A stretch of DNA of 64,000 nucleotides from Lachancea thermotolerans CBS 6340 (taxonomy: Eukaryota; Ascomycota; Saccharomycetes; Saccharomycetales; Saccharomycetaceae). The notes under the pieces are model-generated. The model saw nothing but the letters and a program-made list of their open reading frames with translations. It was not told the origin of the DNA and made no database searches. Positions 28,488 through 39,816 of this stretch are shown here, piece after piece. How positions within the stretch are numbered: position 1 is the first letter of the stretch; each line of letters begins with the position of its first letter. Where the stretch lies: positions 930,001 through 994,000 of the forward strand of contig NC_013079.1 of assembly GCF_000142805.1 (NCBI RefSeq), in the 5' to 3' direction. The position numbers and the translations under genes were made by a program.

Positions 28488-30137
28488 ATGGAGCTAGCAT
28501 CTCCTAGCAAAAAACTTTCGGAGCTCTTGTCAGAAAGTGTTGATGTTTTAAGCAGTACAGCACGAAGTTTAGATAATCCTAAACTGGACGGTGACGTTGA
28601 GAAGAACCTCGCTAAGCTACAGGCTCTGTGGCAGTTTCTGAAAGATGTCCTGTCGTCGAATTTTGATGACAAGTGTAGTCCAGCAGAGTTATTAGACAGG
28701 TTTGAGTGGATGCAGAAGAGCAAAAAGCAGTTCTATATGCTTTGTCAAGAAGTTGCCGACTTCGACTCCAAGTTGGAAGAGCTGCTCAAAATTATAGAAC
28801 ACAACTTAGCTAAGGGCTCAGTTGGGGAGAATCCAGAACTATTATTTGAAAGCTTCGAGGGCTGCTGGTCCAGCCTCGAGAGTTTCAAACCTGTTTTGAT
28901 ATCATCAAAGGCGATTTTCGAAGCAGGGTTAGAATTTAACGAAATACTTAACGATCACCTTGGTTCTCTTGATATGCTTGTTGATGAGAATATTGAAAAA
29001 TGCTCAGAAATACGACGACACACTCCTTCAACAGAATTCAACAGTGGTGAGTTTGATAAGCCCAAACGAGTGAGCACAATTCTTTTGGCAAGCGCTGACA
29101 CTGGCTTTAGTACCCTTCCAAGGTTTCCGAATGATAACGAAGCGATTGATAGCTTCATTGCAGTTGGAGAATCGATGAACCTTTTGGAGGGCAATCTTAG
29201 GTTGGTGCCAAGTACCAAAATCGAAACGTTCACGGGCAGGAAAATTCACAATAAAGAGTTTTTGTCAAAAATCTTACACCAAAAACACCACACTATTTCT
29301 CTGAAGTATGAGACACTGGTAGCGGCGTATGTGTCATTAAAGAGTGACTTGGTTGATACCAGGTGGCAGTTCATGTTTCAGGTATTGAACGATTCAATTG
29401 CTGGCGACATTGATCAAGTGCGGGACATTCTTTTAGATTCCAGTCGGACAGCGACACACATTCATAATGCTAATAGGTTACTGGCATTAAGTTCGACAAT
29501 CGAAAAAAACTTCAATATCATATATCAGGCGCTTTCGTATTCAGTTCTGACGATAGAAGTCACAGAAAAAGCCAATGAGCTCGCCTCCCAATGGCTCGCG
29601 CTACAATCCGAAATTGATTTATTGGACTTGAAGGAAAACTATGATCAAGATATAGCAGTGGGCCTTCGTCGGCTTTCTCTCAAAAGCACTGGGAGTGAGG
29701 ATTCCAGGCGTTCAGAGCCTCAATCTAAGGGCGTAGGGGCTCTTTTGCTTCAAAGAATGAACATTAAGCCAGTAATAATACAAAACACGCCAACGTCAGT
29801 AGAAAAGAGGAACACCAATTACGCGAACAAAATGGCGCCACAGTCAGCCGCCATTAATCTTTATGAAGTCCCCGTTTTGAAATTGCCCGAAGCCTCTACC
29901 GGCAGTGGAGAAGAAAACAAGGAAATCTCGGCTGAACTCTCGTTTCGTAAGCTACTGAGCAAAATATGCGTTTTCTCGGGGCGTCGTTCTGGACTTCCTA
30001 TATACCTGGATCGAAATTCTGGTTACATGAGCTCTTTGCGCACGAAATTGAGCAGTCCTATGAGGATTAGACTTAAGGCTAGTAGTCAACCTTCGATACG
30101 TCGTGGAAGAATAGCACACTGCGTCAAGGTTACATAA
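28488..30137 (+). CDS. KAR9: Kar9, spindle-orientation adaptor
   Basis: Links Bim1 on astral microtubule tips to the myosin Myo2, orienting the spindle toward the bud. This fast-evolving protein is recognised from synteny (MDL2-KAR9-PLC1, as in S. cerevisiae) and from conserved pieces: LEFNEI near residue 150, KTFNIIYRAL-like NFNIIYQALSYS near 345, and LLLQRMNIKP near 420, which matches the S. cerevisiae QKMNIKP site. The Bim1-binding S-x-I-P motif of S. cerevisiae (SRIPIY) appears here as SGLPIY near the C-terminus. The protein is about 95 residues shorter than S. cerevisiae Kar9 (644), mostly by loss of the C-terminal tail. A six-codon upstream frame (ATG at 28477) overlaps the start. Confidence 0.87.
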   Translation: MELASPSKKLSELLSESVDVLSSTARSLDNPKLDGDVEKNLAKLQALWQFLKDVLSSNFDDKCSPAELLDRFEWMQKSKKQFYMLCQEVADFDSKLEELLKIIEHNLAKGSVGENPELLFESFEGCWSSLESFKPVLISSKAIFEAGLEFNEILNDHLGSLDMLVDENIEKCSEIRRHTPSTEFNSGEFDKPKRVSTILLASADTGFSTLPRFPNDNEAIDSFIAVGESMNLLEGNLRLVPSTKIETFTGRKIHNKEFLSKILHQKHHTISLKYETLVAAYVSLKSDLVDTRWQFMFQVLNDSIAGDIDQVRDILLDSSRTATHIHNANRLLALSSTIEKNFNIIYQALSYSVLTIEVTEKANELASQWLALQSEIDLLDLKENYDQDIAVGLRRLSLKSTGSEDSRRSEPQSKGVGALLLQRMNIKPVIIQNTPTSVEKRNTNYANKMAPQSAAINLYEVPVLKLPEASTGSGEENKEISAELSFRKLLSKICVFSGRRSGLPIYLDRNSGYMSSLRTKLSSPMRIRLKASSQPSIRRGRIAHCVKVT

Positions 30138-30334
30138 TTGAGACTGATTAAATAATACGATATTTTTTAACGAATAATTTGTATGTTACCACATGGAACC
30201 TAAGTCCGTTCTTTCAACCTTGTTGTCGCTCAAAATCGGATACTAATTGTTGAAAGCATCAGTGTATCATTGAATGAGTTCGAAGAGTTTTCGAGTCTCT
30301 TCTTTGAGGTACTGTGCCACCCGACCAGATCCAA

Positions 30335-32890
30335 ATGTCGAATGATGCTTTTGCTACTTCTTTACACGGCGATGAGATTATAACTGGCCAGCACGTAAGA
30401 CAACAGCCGTGGATCAAGAGCACAGATGAGAGCAAATTGGTGCTACTAAATGAAAACTGCGCTCGTTATACGAGCAACTCTGTGAAAGGAAGCCCGCCAC
30501 AACGCTCTGTGAAGAGTAGTTTCCGGAGAATTTTGCGCAGAACCACAAACTACATCCCGCGCTCCAAGGCTCAAAAAAACCCTGCATTTTTGGGTCCTAT
30601 GACCTACAATCAGGCTTATCTTTCTAGAAATGTTGAAAAAGCAAACCAGTTTGCTAGGGACGAAGGCCTTTTAAGAGACATGTATCATAGGCTACAAGTG
30701 GGCATTTACATGACAAAGATTACTCGAAAAAAACAAGTGGATCATGTGTTTACTATAAATGATGGCATGCTATCTTGGCGCGAATCTAAAAGTATAGACC
30801 TCGATACTATCAAAGATGTCCGGTGTGGTGAGATGGCCAAAAATTACATCGAAGATTATAAAGCATCTCCATCCACTGCTCGTCTCTGGATTACTATCAT
30901 TTACCAAGTTTCCTCGAAATTCCGTGCACTCCATGTCGTAGCTCGTAACCTAGATGACCTAGAGTGCTTCTACCTTGGTATTGTCAACTTGGTCGATTCG
31001 AGACGTAATTTGATGAAGAGCATAAAAAACCCGGAAGATGACATGTTCGCGAATATACATTGGCATGCAAGTGTGTCCTCAGAAAAGTGTGCTGAAAGTG
31101 TCGAGGTCTTGTCTTTTAATGATGTCAAAACTCTTTGCTCAAAGTTCAGTATATTTTGCTCGGATGTTTATTTAAGAGAGGTCTTCAATACTGCGGATGC
31201 TAACTCTAATGGTTTGCTTAACTTCACGGAATTTCAAAAATTTGTTAAACTGCTGAAAGAAAGGAAGGAGCTGTCCAGGATATGGCTTAATATCACAAAT
31301 GGGGAGGCAATGTTAACGTTGGAAGGATTTGGTCGATTTGTCCGGCAAGCTCAACATGAAGAAATTAATTCTGAAACTGTTTTCAAAGAATTTAATAAGT
31401 TTAAACAAGACAATTGCTTGATGAGCCTAGACGGTTTTCAAAAATACTTGTCATCACAACCTTACTTGCGCGATGTCGACATGGATTACTCAATGCCCAT
31501 CAACAAATACTTCATTTCATCCTCACACAACACCTACCTTCAAGGCAAACAACTCGGAGAGTCTCCAACCGTTGAAACCTATATTCATGCTTTACAGCAG
31601 GGCTGCCGATGTATTGAAATTGATATATGGGATGGGGAAGATGGCCCTGTAGTTTGTCATGGAAAATTGACGGGCTCTTTGCCTTTGCAGAACGTTATTC
31701 GTGTTGTTAGAAAATACGCATTCATGACATCCCCTTACCCTTTGATACTATCATTAGAGATTCACTGCAAGCCTGTAAATCAGCTAGTAACTGAACGTAT
31801 TTTAAGGGATCTCTTGGGGGATCAAATTTACCATGGTTCTGAAAATGGGAGACTTGTCTCACCTTCAAAGCTGAAGCATAAGTTTTTGATTAAAGTCAAA
31901 AAATCAAGTACAGTTAGGGCTACACCCGATGATGAACCCACCTCCTCAACTTCCGCGAGCTCATCATATGATTCCGAGATTGACTCTCAAAAAACAACTG
32001 GAAGAAGACTGAGCATATCAAAAAAAATCCACGTAATTGAGAGTTTAGTGGCAGCATCCGCAATTCATGGGGTGAAGTTTAGAAACTTCTCGCTACCAGA
32101 GTCCAAAGTCCCCAATCATTGTTTTTCACTCAGTGAGAAGAAACTTGATAATCTAGGGAAAGACGAGGCTCAAAGATTAGCAATAGATAAGCATAACAGA
32201 CGTTTTTTGATGCGTGTGTATCCCCATGCACTTCGTTATAGATCGTCGAACTTTAATCCTATTAGATTTTGGGAGGCCGGGGTGCAAATGGTTGCCACCA
32301 ATTGGCAAACTTATGATCTGGGCCAACAACTGAACAAAGCCATGTTTCAGCTACCGCTGGAAGAATCTTCTCTTTGGCACTCGGGTTACGTTTTGAAACC
32401 AAGCTACTTAGCACGCGACGTGAATAAGACGAATGAGATAGAAGACCTTTATGCATCATTGAAAAGCAAAACAATGATCCTCTCAATCGAGGTTCTTTCT
32501 GCACAGTTACTTCCTAAGCCCAAAACACTCAAGCAAAAACAGTCTTCCTACAATTTCAGTGTGAAGCTTGAAGTACACAGCAACATGCCTGTTGAAACTT
32601 TCGAAGTTTTTAATGGGGTGACCACTAGCGAGTCTTCCGGCTCAACACAGTGCTGCAAGGAAAACGGATTCACACCTACTTGGGAGGCCCTATTCAAAGT
32701 GACTTTAGCAGATACCTTTTTCAATTTCTTGTTATTCACGGTGAAAGCCGGCGACACCGACCTCGCCTCGTGCTGTTTAAAAGTTGATTACCTAAGAAAG
32801 GGCTATCGGCATGTCCCACTATATAGTGGAAGTGGTGAGCGATTCATTTTTTCTACGTTGTTTTTAGGCGTTAACTACTATTATGTTTAA
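30335..32890 (+). CDS. PLC1: phosphoinositide-specific phospholipase C
   Basis: Hydrolyses PtdIns(4,5)P2 to IP3 and diacylglycerol; IP3 feeds nuclear inositol polyphosphate synthesis. Domains in order: a PH-like N-terminal region (about 110-230), EF hands with NTADANSNGLLNFTEFQ near 280-295, catalytic X box with SSHNTYL (about 393-399, first catalytic His) and VCHGKL (second His, about 441), a low-complexity Ser linker (about 530-550), catalytic Y box ending near VATNWQTYD (about 655), and a C2 domain at the C-terminus. The frame opens at a GTG; the ATG at 30335 gives 851 residues against 869 in S. cerevisiae. KAR9-PLC1-ACM1-DIM1 is the S. cerevisiae order. Confidence 0.95.
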   Translation: MSNDAFATSLHGDEIITGQHVRQQPWIKSTDESKLVLLNENCARYTSNSVKGSPPQRSVKSSFRRILRRTTNYIPRSKAQKNPAFLGPMTYNQAYLSRNVEKANQFARDEGLLRDMYHRLQVGIYMTKITRKKQVDHVFTINDGMLSWRESKSIDLDTIKDVRCGEMAKNYIEDYKASPSTARLWITIIYQVSSKFRALHVVARNLDDLECFYLGIVNLVDSRRNLMKSIKNPEDDMFANIHWHASVSSEKCAESVEVLSFNDVKTLCSKFSIFCSDVYLREVFNTADANSNGLLNFTEFQKFVKLLKERKELSRIWLNITNGEAMLTLEGFGRFVRQAQHEEINSETVFKEFNKFKQDNCLMSLDGFQKYLSSQPYLRDVDMDYSMPINKYFISSSHNTYLQGKQLGESPTVETYIHALQQGCRCIEIDIWDGEDGPVVCHGKLTGSLPLQNVIRVVRKYAFMTSPYPLILSLEIHCKPVNQLVTERILRDLLGDQIYHGSENGRLVSPSKLKHKFLIKVKKSSTVRATPDDEPTSSTSASSSYDSEIDSQKTTGRRLSISKKIHVIESLVAASAIHGVKFRNFSLPESKVPNHCFSLSEKKLDNLGKDEAQRLAIDKHNRRFLMRVYPHALRYRSSNFNPIRFWEAGVQMVATNWQTYDLGQQLNKAMFQLPLEESSLWHSGYVLKPSYLARDVNKTNEIEDLYASLKSKTMILSIEVLSAQLLPKPKTLKQKQSSYNFSVKLEVHSNMPVETFEVFNGVTTSESSGSTQCCKENGFTPTWEALFKVTLADTFFNFLLFTVKAGDTDLASCCLKVDYLRKGYRHVPLYSGSGERFIFSTLFLGVNYYYV

Positions 32891-35847
32891 ATGCTAAAGA
32901 ACAAATGCCAAAGTCTCTTGATATCAAGAAAACCGAAAGCCTATATTGAGCCGCCAATTAGAGCGACGCTACTGGACACAATGATGAAACAGGATTATCC
33001 TATGTTACCAAGTATGCATTGCGTGATTGACGGCGCGTTGGAAATGGGCGGCTTCCGAACGAATCATTGAGTATATCAAGGCATAAACTAACGGTAGCCT
33101 ATACTTTTAGCAGCGCAACAGACATTAATTTCTTTCAAACAAGACGCGATTTTTGTTGAATGCAAGGAATACTAGTTGGAACGAGAAACAATATTCGCTT
33201 ATCCGAGTTTATTGATCAAGACATCCAGCGCAAACTACAGCGTAATTCACCAATTGAGGATTCAAGGTAGTGTAAACGGCGAAGCTGTCGCCAAAAAGTG
33301 AAGATTGGGTTATTGGGGGAAGAAGCTACAAAACTCACCTAAGCGACAATCATCTCCATCATTTTGTCAAAGAGTCAGACATTGCGCTGTTCTAAAATCC
33401 CTGATTTAAATCAGTCTAAACCCTTTTCTAAATTTGAGCCTTACCCCTTAGCACGAGCAAACGCTTGTGTGGTTCTCAGAATATCAAGTGAGAGCTAGGG
33501 ATTGAAAATATGAATTTTTGATTGAGACACACAGGATCTTTCCGCGTCATACAAAAAAATGACTTGCGACAAACCATTCGACCCCAAGCTTAGAATCCAT
33601 TCAACAAGCTCTGTAATTAATATGGAAACGGGCTGTATCCCTGAAAAATGAAAGATCTTCAACAGCTAACCATGGCGGGAAAGGCTAGCTAGCTTGTGAA
33701 AAGGCCTCTTTCTCTGGAGAGGCCACATCCTTTGCGGCAAACCACCTGCCAAATAGTTGATGAACAACTCCGCAATTTACGAGTAACACTATCACTCGTG
33801 GGGTTCGGTCTACTTGGGGCCAACAGATAGTATAAAAACTTCACCGCGCGTCTCCGGAAATTTTAGCGAAAAACTAACAAGTGATGTGAACAATCTGAAA
33901 AGGCCCGCTTCTTGGCCAAAATGTAAGGCGAAGCGGCCGTTAACAAGAACAACGTAAACTTCTTGTCGATCCTGGTCCAGAGGCCGGCTTTCTAAATAAA
34001 GGGCCAGCGGAGGAGGGGATCTTTGTCAACAGTTACCTGGTGAGCTGTTAATTGGTTTCAATGACGTGACTGTATATCTTCATACATCGAAGATCTAAAA
34101 ACCAAGCCCCTAAAACTGACACACTCTGCCTTGTTCTTTAATACCCGAATTATAACATCTTCCAAAGCAGCTCGTATTCCTAAAACAAAAGTAACAATTG
34201 AATTGAAAACAGCATATCATGAAGCTGAGATAGAACTGTACAATGTTAGTGCTCAAATTATCTAGCAAAGGTGCTTCGAGCAAATATTATGTGAGACGGT
34301 TTTATCAAAATGAAGGCGCTAGTCAGTAACAGTCGCTCTCCTGCTGAAACCTAACATGATTTTATTAAGAAGACACATCAAAAGATTTGCAAGAAGTTTC
34401 AATGAAAATCTTGACATGATCAACGCATGTTTGTTTAACTGTAACTGTGTCTTAATGCGCTTGCCAGATATGCTAATGACTTTGATATTTGTTTTTTTGA
34501 CATCTACACGTTCAGAGGTTTCGATCAAAAAAATAAAGCACTACTGAATTTGGTATTCTTAATCCTGATGCAATCGCTTTCTAAAACATTCATAAAACTC
34601 GAGTTCACTCGTTTTCAATAAGTAATGGTTACGTATGAGGGTCAACCAAACATTGTTTGAAGTGCAGTTTAATCGAAATGCTTACCAATAAAGTTTTAAA
34701 AGCTATTCACAGGCCGTCATGTATTCTTTTAGCGATGTATGAGGGCCTGTTACAGTACTATCGTTGATTCGTGACGCTTGAAGATTATAGGCAAGTTTGA
34801 AGTGTAGAGGTGTTTTGCCATGGTTGAAGCAAGACTTTGTGTATGAAGAGAAATACATTCATCAAGTTATAGGCAGTGAGGTGGGCAATTTGCGACGAGA
34901 GACTAATGATGGAAAGGTTGGTGTGATTAAGACCGCTTCACTCTGCTCTGGGAAACCCTATAGAAGGCAAAAGGTTCGGTTCTGTTTTATGCTTATCTAA
35001 GGCCCACAAGTACTTGGTGCTCTATGTAATAGGGTCTTCCTTAAGTGTGCTATGTCCAAGGACAGTATATTCTTTTGGCAAGATAGCATTGCAGAAACAA
35101 AAAAACGCAAAACGCTATGGCACCATTGAAGTCCCTTTAAGCTAAGAGTGTGCCTCAAATGGAAGGTTAACCTTGTTGGACTTAATGGTTTCCATGGGAA
35201 TAACTCAACCATTGGATAATTTATGGCACTGGTTTCAACAACCAGATTCCTGGTACCATCATTCCATAACTCTCTTAGCTGTACTCGAAAAAATCAAAAC
35301 ACACCTGGCTAATGGATGTGCGATTTACGAGAAGCAGGATTTCTGTGTATCTTTCCAGTTTTTACACTGAAACTCAGTCTCATAGTTCATGCGCCTTATC
35401 AATCCGCATAACATTCAAGCAAAAGTAGCGAGCAAATTGGAATTTTGGGTCAATAATATATATTTTTGGCAGTACTTTCAGAGGCTTAGAAACAAGTTGT
35501 ACTCCAGCTTATTTGCAGGCAACTACTACCATTGGCGTGTCGAACGACTTATCCGCTTTGGGCTCCTGTGCCAACTTGTGTAGTACAGGGTATCTGAATT
35601 TTGTAATTTGAACGCAGTCATAAAATGAGATCAGAGGTCAGTGACAACATGACTTGACACGACATGCACAACGCCTGTTATGTCTCCATCTTTTAAAGGC
35701 ATCTGTCCGCTTCTGAATTATCCGAAAAATCTGAGTACCAGCATTTCTAACGAACAATTAAACCATTGATCTTGTTAAATCAGTGTAGGCATGCAGGACG
35801 CCAAGGAGCGCAACGAAAAGTACTAAATTTCGAAAGCCAGAACGTGT
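32891..35847. other. unusually long (2.96 kb) gene-free gap between PLC1 and ACM1
   Basis: PLC1 and ACM1 are direct neighbours in S. cerevisiae, yet nearly 3 kb separates them here. No frame reaches 75 codons and none shows a recognisable protein. I saw no tRNA, LTR or centromere-like CDEI/CDEIII pair. The stretch about 33,640-34,160 resembles promoter DNA, with a TATAAAAA-type site near 33,832 and G+C-rich motifs such as CGGCCG near 33,934. It may be the promoter of a gene that has since been lost or moved. Confidence 0.4.
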
Positions 35848-36465
35848 ATGAACGTTAGATCTCCTGGTAAATTACGCCGTGCGCTTTCGGGCAAGAACAT
35901 AAATAGCAAATCAGGCCTACGCAAAAGGTCTGCCTCTTTATCCCCAAAAAAGCTTGGGACAGCACGAAGGAGCGCGGAACACTCAGTACTTCAAGTGAAA
36001 TCAATTGAAAAAGTACAACCATTCCAGTTTTTTGAGCAGTCAGTGGAAGATCAACAAGCAGTTTCCTCCGCGCAAAATAAACTTTGTCACGCAGGCGATG
36101 ACAAAGTTTGCACCACAAAGGAGAAAGAGAACATACCCTTAGATAACCCAAATTGCAGATTTGGCAGTAAGCCTACCCAAGTTTCTAACGAGAGAGCACC
36201 ACTTTCGAGGCTTAACGCCGACGACTACGGGGGCGTTCTTCAGATACACGACCTTCCAACTTACGCAGACAGCGAACATCAGTCAGAAAACCTTATTGAA
36301 GTGTCAGGCTTCACGACGCCTCCTCGAGGTGGTAAAACTGGAACTGATACAGCATTTCACAGCTTTAATACCAGTCCACGTAAAATTGAAACGCAACAAG
36401 GTCGTGAAGAAAGAACTAGTTTCTCAGCCTTGAAAGTGGCTAGAAAATTGAAATTTGAGGATTGA
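35848..36465 (+). CDS. ACM1: Acm1, pseudosubstrate inhibitor of APC/C-Cdh1
   Basis: Cell-cycle regulator that binds Cdh1 and blocks APC/C until anaphase. The 205 residues (209 in S. cerevisiae) are disordered in composition but carry the expected short motifs: a KEN box at 93-95 (KEKENIP), a perfect D-box RAPLSRLN at 116-123 (RxxLxxxN), and a further RxxL at 10-13. Several SP/TP sites (RSPGK, LSPKK, TTPPR, TSPRK) fit Cdk1 control of Acm1 stability. It lies just upstream of DIM1, as in S. cerevisiae. Overall sequence is poorly conserved, so the call rests on motifs, size and synteny. Confidence 0.85.
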   Translation: MNVRSPGKLRRALSGKNINSKSGLRKRSASLSPKKLGTARRSAEHSVLQVKSIEKVQPFQFFEQSVEDQQAVSSAQNKLCHAGDDKVCTTKEKENIPLDNPNCRFGSKPTQVSNERAPLSRLNADDYGGVLQIHDLPTYADSEHQSENLIEVSGFTTPPRGGKTGTDTAFHSFNTSPRKIETQQGREERTSFSALKVARKLKFED

Positions 36466-36567
36466 TAGATCCAGGTGGTGCAACCGTGATTGATATTCAC
36501 TAAGGTTGCAATCTCTGGTTTAGAGGAGAAATTCTGAGCCTGTGTTCATGATTAGGTAATCGGCTAA

Positions 36568-37674
<1,107 letters not shown>

Positions 37675-38439
37675 AATCGATACCAAAATTATTGCACGGC
37701 AATTTTTGAATACATATAACAACGCCAGTACATGAGGCATAAGGATATTGGTTATTGTTTCAGAAGCACTTAATTTTACAAAAAGATAGACTTACGGCTT
37801 CGCGTAGCATGTCCAACCGGCCTATTTTGTAATCACTCCATTTGATTGCTGCTTAAGCATTATTTTTTATTTTATAGTTCTCCGAAGAAACGCTTGACGA
37901 GCGAAGTTCCTTTGCAACTAAAACCTCTTCAATTTGTTGAGACAGCAAAGGAATTACATGAGAAACTCCTTGTAAACTATTCTCCTAGCTACCTGTAAAT
38001 TGTTAGATTATCAGAACAGAAACAAATATACGCCGCAGAAAAATAATATAACCTGACCGAGGAGATTAAGAATTGCGCGCGATGGCTCAAGGAGTTATAA
38101 AAAAAGACCTCTGGCGTCTGTATTTGATCAATGTGAATGTATAACTTGGACTTGTAAGCTTCTACGTCTGACCGTATGTGTTGGCCTATTTTTTCTGAAA
38201 CGCCACGTCAGTAGAAGTTAAGCCATAATTATATGGACACTCTGATATCATTCATTATTTCTCAAATTCCTATTAAACCTGTTTGGGTACTTGTTTTAGC
38301 TATATTTATACCAACGGAAGTTCTAAGAATGAAATAATAACTCAAGTTTCATTTAATGGTACTCTTTGGCTTTATCCATTCTCATCAATTTCACAACCTT
38401 CTTCGGAACCTGCGAATCTGCCTTCACCTTGTTCACTTT

Positions 38440-38640
38440 GTCGCCCTTGGTGTTAAGGACAATTTACTATAGCTAGAGTATGCTTTTTCTTCTTCCACTC
38501 AGTCCCGTGTCAATCTGGGATCTCAGCAGAGCAGTTATCAGCTTCATTTTAACCGATTTTTCATATCATCTCTGATGTTGTTACTCCGGTACCTTTGATC
38601 CTCCCTGTTCCATATTTTGGTGTAAAGCATGGCAGCCAAC
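38440..38640 (+). repeat. degenerate LTR fragment (3' half)
   Basis: Shares with the intact LTRs the order of a T/C-rich tract, CTGATGTTGTT, ATCCT and CTGTTCCAT, with many substitutions. It reads as an old copy of the same element family. Confidence 0.35.
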
Positions 38641-38735
38641 ACTTCCCTCTTTTGTTACTTGGATTCCCGATGGATCATGATATCGTTTCATGTAAAGAGT
38701 GCTTCCCGATATCTGTGATATGGACAATCCTTATT

Positions 38736-38836
38736 GAACATGAACAGATGAGGCTCTGACTTCAAATTTACAAAGTCTGAATGTCATCAGGTGAAACCAA
38801 CATCCTGGCTAAGATATTAGAAATTGATTATTAGCC
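38736..38836 (+). repeat. degenerate LTR fragment (5' half)
   Basis: Contains GAGGCTCTGACTT, then CCAACATCCTGGCTAAGAT, matching the 5' half of the intact LTRs (GAGGCTCTAACC, CTAACATCCTAGTTAAGAT) at similar spacing. Confidence 0.4.
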
Positions 38837-39185
38837 AAAGCCTATATAACACACTTTCCACAACTGCACTTACGGGTTAAACAATTAACATCTGTCTTGA
38901 GAGAAGTTACTAGAATTTATGTCCTGACTTTACGATAGAAGATCTGGATCGCTCCTATACTAATCGACATAGTGTATTTGAAGTACAATGAAGCTTGTCG
39001 TACTGCAGTTTTATATAAAATAATTTGACCTATATAAAGTTAGGCACCCTCCGTTCTTCAACCTTACCAAGCTACCTATAAGATAGATTACTGGTGCTTG
39101 TACGACATTTCTGTTTTTGTGACGTTTGCTTCTGATTCTCATTGCAGACAGCTTTGTTTTCACACGACAAAGCTATAATTGACAT

Positions 39186-39665
39186 GCACATGACTCGAGG
39201 CTAACTTATCAAGTGAGGCTCTAACCTAGCCTCACCCTAGTCATGAATGCTAAACGATAAACTAACATCCTAGTTAAGATGTTACAAGCTTACCGTTAGC
39301 TGAACTCCTTGATTGGGACTTACTCAGTAAGAGCCACGGACTTGGCTATTAAGATATTATCACTACAAACCGACATAATCATTGTTCTGACCGTACACTA
39401 AATGTCGTATGTTATTATGAGCTTCTGGATTATGATGAAGTTGGCGCCTAGTAGCCTCTATACAGTCGCGATTATTCTTCTATCCGAAGATGCCTTTTTC
39501 CTTTCTTCTACTTAATCTCATACTGAGCCTTGGATGCAGTAGTACTTATAGTTATAGATCCAAAGATCTAGAGCAAGCCTCATTATCTCTGGTATTCCTC
39601 ACCATCTCCGATGTTGTTGCCTCGTTGTCTCAAAATTATCCTTGTTCCATTATTGTTTTATGACA
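39186..39665 (+). repeat. solo LTR, copy 1, upstream of tRNA-Gly
   Basis: About 480 bp that align along their length with the copy ending at 43,556. The last 250 bp (from TGTTATTA near 39,413 to ATGACA at 39,665) are almost identical, the 5' part less so. The repeat ends in CA; the exact 5' boundary is uncertain. It lies 72 bp upstream of tRNA-Gly. Position next to a Pol III gene, size and dispersed copies fit a solo LTR of a Ty-like retrotransposon. No internal gag-pol frames remain nearby. Confidence 0.7.
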
Positions 39666-39737
39666 CTGAATTTGGAGTTACTCCCGCTATTCTTTTAATT
39701 GTTAAGTTATCATGTTCCGACTAAGCAATCATACAAA

Positions 39738-39809
39738 GGGCGGTTAGTGTAGTGGTTATCATCCCACCCTTCCAAGGTGGGGACACGGGTTCGATTCTCG
39801 TACCGCTCA
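39738..39809 (+). tRNA. tRNA-Gly (anticodon TCC)
   Basis: 72-base gene with acceptor stem GGGCGGT/ACCGCTC and discriminator A. Anticodon loop CTTCCAA gives TCC, and GGTTCGATTC is the B box. It matches the S. cerevisiae tRNA-Gly(TCC) as I remember it. A run of five T follows at 39812-39816. Confidence 0.96.
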
Positions 39810-39811
39810 TG

Positions 39812-39816
39812 TTTTT
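39812..39816 (+). terminator. Pol III terminator of tRNA-Gly
   Basis: Five T residues two bases after the tRNA end. Confidence 0.75.

Larger units (their letters stand above)
37675..39185. other. AT-rich gene-free zone with decayed LTR pieces
   Basis: No convincing gene. Two stretches (about 38,440-38,640 and 38,736-38,836) resemble parts of the LTRs described below. A TATATAAAG site near 39,030 may belong to another decayed element. Conserved synteny ends here. Confidence 0.45.

Noticed and set aside
37860-37900. CCGAA within AT-rich DNA as a centromere CDEIII candidate
   Set aside because: No CDEI (RTCACRTG) lies at the right distance and the flanking consensus is poor.
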